Positions 18,960-25,763 of a stretch of DNA of 37,136 nt are shown one piece after another. The notes under the pieces were generated by a model, which made no database searches, was not told the DNA's origin, and saw nothing but the letters and a program-made list of their open reading frames with translations. The position numbers were made by a program, and so were the translations under genes. The stretch covers positions 1-37,136 of the forward strand of contig CAIVXW010000345.1 in NCBI GenBank assembly GCA_903910005.1, given 5' to 3'. Within the stretch, counting starts at the first letter, position 1. Each line of letters begins with the position of its first letter. Source of the stretch: an uncultured Methylococcaceae bacterium. Lineage in GTDB: Bacteria; Pseudomonadota; Gammaproteobacteria; Methylococcales; Methylococcaceae.

Positions 18960-19045
18960 AAGTGGCGCGGCCATCCTGTGAGTGGCGCGGCCATCCTGGC
19001 CGCGTGGCGGGTTAAGTGGCGAGTGGCGAGTGAACACTGCATGCC
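18960..19045 (+). repeat. Dispersed intergenic repeat, copy B
   Basis: Palindrome at 18987-19003 plus partial copy at 18967; heptads gtggcga gtggcga; homologous to reverse complement of copy A. Confidence 0.85.
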
Positions 19046-19080
19046 AACCCCTAATTCCTGAACCCCAACCCCTGAATCAC

Positions 19081-19347
19081 ATGAACAATCCATCCCGATT
19101 CCTTGCCGCCCTGCGTGCCCACCCCCGTGTCCAGCAAGTAGCCCCCTGGCTGGCCGGGGCCGGTATGGCCGTGGGTCATGCGGCGGTTTCTTCCAGTTGT
19201 ACCATCCCGCAACAGGGGCGTTGCAGCAGTTGCGGCAGCTGTGTCATCGTGGTCGGCAGCCTGGCCTTCTGGGCCCTGGCCAGAAAACAGCAGGAATCCC
19301 GGGCCGTCGCTGAAGTCACCGAGACTGATCGGCAGCATCACCGCTAG
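19081..19347 (+). CDS. Small Cys-rich membrane protein, hypothetical
   Basis: MNNPSRFLAALRAHPRVQQVAPWLAGAGMAVGHAAVSSSCTIPQQGRCSSCGSCVIVVGSLAFWALARKQ; CxxCxxC motif before a TM helix. Confidence 0.6.
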   Translation: MNNPSRFLAALRAHPRVQQVAPWLAGAGMAVGHAAVSSSCTIPQQGRCSSCGSCVIVVGSLAFWALARKQQESRAVAEVTETDRQHHR

Positions 19348-19650
19348 GGCCAGTCGATCGTGTCCACGCTCCGGCGTCATTGCCATTAAGTTAGCGTATT
19401 GGCTCCCCTCCTCCGTAATCGGGGGATGGGCTTCATGACGGTCACTCAATGCTTTATTCATGAACGGCATCGACATTAGCTATTACTGCGAAGGTTACAG
19501 TCAATTCAGGGTTGAGGATTTATACCCCTGTCATTATTCGTTACCTGCCTTCCAGCCCCAATATCCGGTTGATCCAGGCCACGAACCCTGACAGAACCCC
19601 TTGGGGTCATCAGGAAAAAAGGGGGAGGAACGAAGGGATGGATTCCCCTG

Positions 19651-19700
19651 TAGCGCGGCCATCCTGGCCGCGTGGCGGGCAAGACGCCCGCGATCCCGGG
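19651..19700 (+). repeat. Dispersed palindromic repeat, copy C
   Basis: GCGGCCATCCTGGCCGC at 19655-19671 followed by GCGGGCaagacGCCCGC, a second hairpin. Confidence 0.8.
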
Positions 19701-19803
19701 ACAGAAAGCCTGCCTCAAACCGGCTCAACGTCGGAAATACGGTGATTTTCCAGCGGGAAGGGAGTAAGGTATTAACTCATAATTATTTTATAGAGGAGTA
19801 TTT

Positions 19804-20004
19804 ATGAATCTTGCCGAACAACTTTATCAGACGGTCAAACCATTACCCGAAACACTGGTGCAGGAAGTTCTGGATTTTGCCTTGTTTTTACAGCAACGCG
19901 AAGAATCGCTGGAATGGCGCAATTTTATGCTTGCCCAGACCAGTTCCCTTGATGATTGGGACAATGCCGAAGACGAGGTATGGAATGATGTACCTGCCAT
20001 CTGA
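19804..20004 (+). CDS. Orphan antitoxin-like small protein (DUF2281-type)
   Basis: MNLAEQLYQTVKPLPETLVQEVLDFALFLQQREESLEWRNFMLAQTSSLDDWDNAEDEVWNDVPAI; RBS gaggag upstream; no intact toxin follows. Confidence 0.55.
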   Translation: MNLAEQLYQTVKPLPETLVQEVLDFALFLQQREESLEWRNFMLAQTSSLDDWDNAEDEVWNDVPAI

Positions 20005-20106
20005 TTCACTCATCTGGATAGCTTCGCCGATGCCTTCCTCACCAAAAACCCATAAAATGGGGCTGATGCAGCAGCTTTTTCCCCAAACCCCCACGGAGTC
20101 CACGCC

Positions 20107-20322
20107 ATGAGCGTCAACGAACTGCTCCCCTCGGTCGCGGCCCTCTCCCACGCCGAGAAATTCCGGCTGGTGCAAATCGTTCTGCGGCAACTGGCGGAGG
20201 AAGAGGGTATTCCCAGCGAGCCGACCGATGACTTCGATCCGCGCCGCTATTTCGGTGTCGCCCAGCACACCCGGCAAGCCGTGGATGATTACCTTTCATC
20301 CGCCCGCGAAGGGTGGACGTGA
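20107..20322 (+). CDS. Small conserved-looking hypothetical protein (antitoxin-like)
   Basis: MSVNELLPSVAALSHAEKFRLVQIVLRQLAEEEGIPSEPTDDFDPRRYFGVAQHTRQAVDDYLSSAREGWT. Confidence 0.45.
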   Translation: MSVNELLPSVAALSHAEKFRLVQIVLRQLAEEEGIPSEPTDDFDPRRYFGVAQHTRQAVDDYLSSAREGWT

Positions 20323-20539
20323 AGAACCGCGTTATTCCATGCGTGTGTCGATGGAGCGAATCGAGAAGGAAAGCCACAACCTGAACATCTCTCGCTACAT
20401 CAGCACTGCGGAAGCGGAAGCGGCAGTGGATTTGTCAGCCATCCATGCCGAATTGCTTACACTGACGCAGGCCATCGAAACGGCCCGGGAAAAGCACAAC
20501 GCCTTCCTCAAGCAACTGGGCTTGCCGCTGTTGCCGTGA
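20312..20539 (+). pseudogene. Type I restriction-modification HsdM C-terminal fragment
   Basis: MERIEKESHNLNISRYISTAEAEAAVDLSAIHAELLTLTQAIETAREKHNAFLKQLGLPLLP; typical HsdM tail, no methylase domain upstream. Confidence 0.75.
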
Positions 20540-20652
20540 CGGAGCATCCAGAATCATGATTCACAATGAGATATTCCATGCAAACTGACTCCCTGAACGT
20601 CCACTACCGTCACCGGGCACAGTAAAACTTCCCACCCAAGCCCCAACCCTGC

Positions 20653-22050
20653 ATGCGTCTGCCCCTGATCCTGCTACTGTTATGCCCTGCCTTACCGGTT
20701 CATGCCTGGACCTGGCACGGACAGGTGCGTACCAAGTTGCAAACCGACAACCGTTATACCGGCCAGGCGGATGTATTTGGCGAGGTGTGGGGGCAGATGG
20801 GCTTTGAGCACGGTGGCCGTGATCTCAGGGGGGCGGTGGATGTGATGGGCCATGCCGGGCGGTTTGATTTTGAAAGCGGCTCCAGGCTGTATCAGGGCTA
20901 TCTCGACAAGGGCTATGCCGCATTCGACAGCCGGGTGAAACTGGGCCGCTTCGAGCGCACCGACCATCTGGGCTTTTATCTGGTGGATGGCGGCAACTGG
21001 ACGTACACCCCCCAGGGGCAAAACTGGACGGTCGAAGCCTATGCCGGACGTCCCCGGCGTATCGACCATGTGCGTTCGGTGGAAGGCGATTTCGTGGGCG
21101 GCGTGGAGGTACGCAGTCACTGGGCCTTGAATTGGGGCAACGGGCACTGGCCGGGGCTTACGAGCATCGACTGGCGCGGCGGGTATCAGCGGTTTGCCTA
21201 TTCGGCGTCTGACACCCGTGACCCGCTATCGACCCAGCAGGCCGTATTGAATGGCGTGCAGGGGGTCGATGCCAGTCAGTTGCTGGCCGATGCCGGTATT
21301 CCATATACCGTACCAGTGACACCCGCTGCTCCCTCGCCGGTGGCGGATGCCGTGGATCGCTGGCAGATGGGTTCGACCCTGCGGGGACACTGGCGGGCTG
21401 AACCGTATAGCCAGTATGAAGTGAATGTACTGGGGACGTATCGCAGCGATCAAAGCCGGGTGGAAAATGCCCTGACCACCGCCTGGCTGGATCTCGGGAA
21501 AACCGTGCGCTGGCGCGGCAGTTACGAGTATTACCGCCCTCGGGAGCCGTTTCTGACGTTCCGCGAACGCTTTTACAGCGCCTATGTGCTGGGCGAGCAA
21601 ACCCTGATGAAATCCCGCGTACACTACAGCCCGACTGAACGCTGGACGGCGTATGCCGGCGGGATGCATGCCACCCGTCAGGGCGATGACGGTTACGGGG
21701 GCGATGCCGGCGTGACCTGCCGCATCACGCCCAATCTGTCGCTATCCGGCGAGTTTGATTATCTGGGGCTGGGCGTGGATCAGGCCCGCAGCGGGTATCT
21801 GGCCCTCAGTCATACCGTCAACTCCCGGCTTCAGCTCCGGCTCAATACCGCCTTGCGGTTTGAGCAAAAGCAGTTTTACGGCGACAACCGGGCCGCCGGG
21901 GCTGAGGCCGAAGCTCGCTACATGGTACGCAACAACTGGATCGTGCAACTGGCCGCCAGCCAGATCTGGAACACCCGCCTGCCGGATGAATATCTGGCCG
22001 CCGTGCAGGCGATTTATTACTTCGACCCTTTCAAGCCCAAATCGCCCTGA
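20653..22050 (+). CDS. Outer membrane beta-barrel (porin-like) protein, first gene of the multiheme operon
   Basis: Signal peptide MRLPLILLLLCPALPVHA; alternating aromatic/polar strands throughout; C-terminus ...EYLAAVQAIYYFDPFKPKSP. Confidence 0.75.
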   Translation: MRLPLILLLLCPALPVHAWTWHGQVRTKLQTDNRYTGQADVFGEVWGQMGFEHGGRDLRGAVDVMGHAGRFDFESGSRLYQGYLDKGYAAFDSRVKLGRFERTDHLGFYLVDGGNWTYTPQGQNWTVEAYAGRPRRIDHVRSVEGDFVGGVEVRSHWALNWGNGHWPGLTSIDWRGGYQRFAYSASDTRDPLSTQQAVLNGVQGVDASQLLADAGIPYTVPVTPAAPSPVADAVDRWQMGSTLRGHWRAEPYSQYEVNVLGTYRSDQSRVENALTTAWLDLGKTVRWRGSYEYYRPREPFLTFRERFYSAYVLGEQTLMKSRVHYSPTERWTAYAGGMHATRQGDDGYGGDAGVTCRITPNLSLSGEFDYLGLGVDQARSGYLALSHTVNSRLQLRLNTALRFEQKQFYGDNRAAGAEAEARYMVRNNWIVQLAASQIWNTRLPDEYLAAVQAIYYFDPFKPKSP

Positions 22051-22763
22051 TGCTGTTCCGTCTCCTCACCCTGTTCATGCTGTTATCGCTGGGGCTGGCC
22101 GATGCCCGTCTGACGGCGGATGACACGCCGTCCGCGTCGTCTGCGGAACAGGCCGCTTCCGCGCAAACGCCCAAACCACCGCGCTGGTGGGAAAAACGCG
22201 ACAAGCCCGGAATCAATCTACTGCCGCTCTTTCCTGAAGTCCAAGGCACCGGGCGCACCGGAGACAAGCCGACAGCCGGTATTCATTATCCGCACCGGGC
22301 GCATTTCAAAATCATGGAACAGGAGGGCGATAGCTGCCTGTTGTGTCACGGGTTTGGGCCGAACACCCTGACCGACAAAAAACAGTTGAAATCCCTGACC
22401 ACCATTGCCAACGAACCACTCCGGGCGGTGTGTCACGACTGTCATGTCGACGAGCGACGCGGTCCCTGGCGGTGTGATTTGTGCCACGACGACCGAACCA
22501 GAATTTGGCCGGTTGACCACAATTACAGCTATATCGACCATCACGGTGAAGCCGGTCGCCGTGACGAAGCCGCCTGTCGTGAATGCCATCTGGATTTGTC
22601 TTTTTGCACCAACTGCCATTTGCGCCGGGACACGGCCGGGCAGGGCTATCACCCGCTGGGTTATCGCAGCCTGCACGGGCTGGAAGCCCGTATCGACACC
22701 CTGAGTTGCGGGCGGTGTCACAATACCCCGTATTGCGATGAATGCCACAGGGCTCAACGATGA
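22050..22763 (+). CDS. Periplasmic multiheme c-type cytochrome (7 CXXCH)
   Basis: CLLCH, CHDCH, CDLCH, CRECH, CTNCH, CGRCH, CDECH; N-terminal signal peptide; start overlaps upstream stop (TGATG). Confidence 0.9.
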   Translation: MLFRLLTLFMLLSLGLADARLTADDTPSASSAEQAASAQTPKPPRWWEKRDKPGINLLPLFPEVQGTGRTGDKPTAGIHYPHRAHFKIMEQEGDSCLLCHGFGPNTLTDKKQLKSLTTIANEPLRAVCHDCHVDERRGPWRCDLCHDDRTRIWPVDHNYSYIDHHGEAGRRDEAACRECHLDLSFCTNCHLRRDTAGQGYHPLGYRSLHGLEARIDTLSCGRCHNTPYCDECHRAQR

Positions 22764-23770
22764 AACCCACCGCTTACCCGCTGCTTGTGCTGTTGCTGCT
22801 GTTGTGCGGGCTGGCCGGGAACGCCCCGGCCCAGGCCAGGCAGTACACGGTATCGACCCTGACCGGCAACCTGCTGCTGACCCCGGCCCATGGCGAACGC
22901 GGTTCGGCCTGGGGTAAAGCCAATTGTCAGGGCTGCCACGTGTTGCGGCTGATTCATGCCAATGCCCCGCTGATTCGGCCCGTGGTGCAACAGCGGGGTT
23001 ATCAAACCTGCGGCGGGTGTCACGGCGACAACGGCACCGGCCAGACCCGTCGCTGCCTGGTGTGTCACAACAATCAGGATTTACCGCTGCATCCGCTCCA
23101 GACCGGCACACACCGGCATGATTTCGCAACCGGCAAAGACCGTCCACTCGGTGACGGTGACTGTTTGCTCTGTCATGTTAAATCCGACATGGACGGCCGC
23201 TTTGAACTGACGGTCGATCTGACCCCGTTCCGCGATGCCGACGGCAAGCCATCGCCCTATGTCAGCCAGCGCGATTTCTGCCTGCGTTGCCACAACCAGA
23301 CCCACCAGCCCCGGGGCGTGCGTATCCAGCTTCGTCCGCAGTACGGGCTCAATGATCCCCTGGTGACCATCGAGGACAACTACCGCTACATTGACCGGCA
23401 CGGTGATCCCGCCGGCGGTGGCGGTACCTATTCCGGCCTGCGCGGGTCAAGCGGCTACCGTTACGGCCAGTCGGTCGAGTGTACCGATTGCCACGTCATG
23501 CACGGCACCCGGAACAGTAATCTGCTGCTGGATGATTCCCGCAAGGGCGTCAGTCAGCTCAATCCGCTGCTGCGTTCAAAGCCTTATCGGGCGATTGAAT
23601 CAACCCCCGGCAACTACGCCCAGGTGTGTGTGCTGTGTCACCGGATGGATGATCTTTCGGTGGAGGATGCGGCTCTGGATACCGGCAATGGCCTGTCCGG
23701 TGTGCATGATGCGCGCTCTGATTGTGGCGAGTGCCACGTACACGGGCAGGGTTTTGGAGGCGGGCTGTGA
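22760..23770 (+). CDS. Multiheme c-type cytochrome (8 CXXCH)
   Basis: CQGCH, CGGCH, CLVCH, CLLCH, CLRCH, CTDCH, CVLCH, CGECH; signal peptide MKPTAYPLLVLLLLLCGLAGNAPAQA; ATGA overlap with upstream gene. Confidence 0.92.
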   Translation: MKPTAYPLLVLLLLLCGLAGNAPAQARQYTVSTLTGNLLLTPAHGERGSAWGKANCQGCHVLRLIHANAPLIRPVVQQRGYQTCGGCHGDNGTGQTRRCLVCHNNQDLPLHPLQTGTHRHDFATGKDRPLGDGDCLLCHVKSDMDGRFELTVDLTPFRDADGKPSPYVSQRDFCLRCHNQTHQPRGVRIQLRPQYGLNDPLVTIEDNYRYIDRHGDPAGGGGTYSGLRGSSGYRYGQSVECTDCHVMHGTRNSNLLLDDSRKGVSQLNPLLRSKPYRAIESTPGNYAQVCVLCHRMDDLSVEDAALDTGNGLSGVHDARSDCGECHVHGQGFGGGL

Positions 23771-24675
23771 GGCATCTGGCCCTGATTGCATGGCTGGCAT
23801 GGACTCTGGTGGCCCGGGCCGGTGAGGAGGATCCGGATGCCAGTTACGACACCAGCAAACGGCTGCCTGCACTGCACCATGCGGTGGGGATGTCGTTGCC
23901 GGTTGACTGGTCAACGCCTGAACACCTGCCGCTGGGCCCCGAGCGGCGGGTCGAGTGCAGTACCTGTCACGGCCTGAAAAACCTGGAACGAATGCCCTAT
24001 CGCACGGTGGACAAAAAATCGGCCCGGTTCCTGCGCGGCGGTCCCTATGCCACCCTGACGGCATTTTGTTCCAACTGCCATGACCCCGCCGCCCTCAAGC
24101 GGCCCAATATCCACAGCATGCTGGATGATTCGGGAAAAATCCGCGAAGACCATTGCACCTATTGCCACGAGGCGGTGCCGCAAGAACGGGAGCGGCCTCA
24201 CCGGGCAGTGGATTACCGGCTGCGGCTGCCGCCGGAGCAACTGTGTTACGGCTGCCACGGCAAAACCCCGCATTTCAATGCGCTGGAACATCAGGCTGCC
24301 AAACCGGATGAGGCGATGCGTCGCCACATCCGCGAATCCGAACGGCAACAGGGTATCCGGTTGCCGCTGAGTGGTGAGGGTCAGGTGATGTGTCCGACCT
24401 GCCACGCACCGCATCAGTACGGCGTGATTGATGAACGCAAAAACCCGGCCGGACGCAGCGTGCAGGCGGCCGATCCGGAACGCGGCATCGAATACCAGGC
24501 CCATCCCTGGAATGCGGTCATACAGGCCGACAAACAGGATCGGCTTGACAGCCTGAACCACGAACTGCACACCACGCTGCAACTGGAGTATCGCCGCATC
24601 AGCCAGGAAGTACTGCTGCGTCAGGCTGCCCGCGATGGCACGTTGTGCCTTGCCTGTCACCAGTTCAGGGACTGA
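23767..24675 (+). CDS. Multiheme c-type cytochrome (6 CXXCH)
   Basis: CSTCH, CSNCH, CTYCH, CYGCH, CPTCH, CLACH; GTG start overlapping upstream stop; signal peptide VRHLALIAWLAWTLVARA. Confidence 0.88.
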   Translation: MRHLALIAWLAWTLVARAGEEDPDASYDTSKRLPALHHAVGMSLPVDWSTPEHLPLGPERRVECSTCHGLKNLERMPYRTVDKKSARFLRGGPYATLTAFCSNCHDPAALKRPNIHSMLDDSGKIREDHCTYCHEAVPQERERPHRAVDYRLRLPPEQLCYGCHGKTPHFNALEHQAAKPDEAMRRHIRESERQQGIRLPLSGEGQVMCPTCHAPHQYGVIDERKNPAGRSVQAADPERGIEYQAHPWNAVIQADKQDRLDSLNHELHTTLQLEYRRISQEVLLRQAARDGTLCLACHQFRD

Positions 24676-24707
24676 CATTTCCCCACCCACACCCCCGGAT
24701 CACTGCC

Positions 24708-25763
24708 ATGAAAGCCATTACTGCCAAAGCCGTTGACGCCTTCCGCTCAGTACCTGCCTATCAACGCTACCGTTATGCCATCATCGCCTTATCCTGCCTG
24801 TTGTTCCTCGGGCCTACCGCCATCCTGCCCGGACTGGCCGGTAATACGGACCTGTGCGGCAAACTGTGCATGCGCCGGTTTTACCTTTATTTTCCCGGCA
24901 TGAACTGGGATGACCTCTGGATGCATGTCTCGGTGGCCCTGATCGGGGTGATCGCCTTTTTTGCCATCATCACCTTTACCTTTTTCTTCGGGCGCATCTG
25001 GTGTTCGTTCATCTGTCCTGTGGGGGGATTTGCCGAACTGGTCAGCCGCAGCCTCAATGACCGCTGGAAGATCGAATACCGTTCGTTGCCGCAGGTGCAG
25101 ATTCGCTACGGTTATCTGGGGGTTTATCTGGTGCTGATGCCCAGCCTCGGCATCAGTGCCTGTACCCTCTGCAATTTCATCACCGTGCCGCGCTTTGTCG
25201 AAGCCCTGAGCGGCGGCATCACCGGCCTGGCCTTTCTGTTTTCCACCGTAGGGCTGGCCAATCTTTCCCTGTTGTTTTTGCTGGGTTTTTTTGCCAGCAA
25301 GGGGCGGGCGTATTGTCAGTTTCTGTGTCCCATCGGAGCCATTGATGCCCTGGTTAACCGCCTGGGAGCCCGCTTTCCCTTTACCTATCACATCCGGGTG
25401 GACAAACAACGCTGTACCGGCTGCAACGCCTGCGCCCACGGCTGCATGTGTGGAGCCATCAAGATGGTGGATCGGGTGGCAGTAGTCGATCAATTGTCGT
25501 GCATGTCCTGTCACGAGTGTGTCGATTTGTGTGACTGGAATGCCATTGAATGGACACCGGCCGCCCGCAACAAAACCCCCAAACGGGTCAAACGCGGGGT
25601 GCAGATACATCCCGAACCCCAGTGGCAGGCCATTGAGATCAGGCCGCGCACCCCAACCAAAACCCCAACCAAAACCCCGACCGTCAACTGGGCGCGGGTG
25701 GCCAACGGCGTCATTTTCACCAGCGTGGCCACTGTCATTGCCGTAACCGCCTGGATGAACTGA
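24708..25763 (+). CDS. NapH/NosR-like membrane polyferredoxin
   Basis: CX3CP motifs CSFICPVGG and CQFLCPIGA; two 4Fe-4S motifs CTGCNACAHGC and CMSCHECVDLC; multiple TM helices. Confidence 0.88.
   Translation: MKAITAKAVDAFRSVPAYQRYRYAIIALSCLLFLGPTAILPGLAGNTDLCGKLCMRRFYLYFPGMNWDDLWMHVSVALIGVIAFFAIITFTFFFGRIWCSFICPVGGFAELVSRSLNDRWKIEYRSLPQVQIRYGYLGVYLVLMPSLGISACTLCNFITVPRFVEALSGGITGLAFLFSTVGLANLSLLFLLGFFASKGRAYCQFLCPIGAIDALVNRLGARFPFTYHIRVDKQRCTGCNACAHGCMCGAIKMVDRVAVVDQLSCMSCHECVDLCDWNAIEWTPAARNKTPKRVKRGVQIHPEPQWQAIEIRPRTPTKTPTKTPTVNWARVANGVIFTSVATVIAVTAWMN

Noticed and set aside
22218-23147. 309-aa minus-strand ORF antisense to the cytochrome genes
   Set aside because: Spans two overlapping CXXCH genes; translation has no recognisable family
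25498-25515. CMSCH in the polyferredoxin as a heme site
   Set aside because: It lies inside CMSCHECVDLC, a CxxCxxCxxxC 4Fe-4S ferredoxin motif
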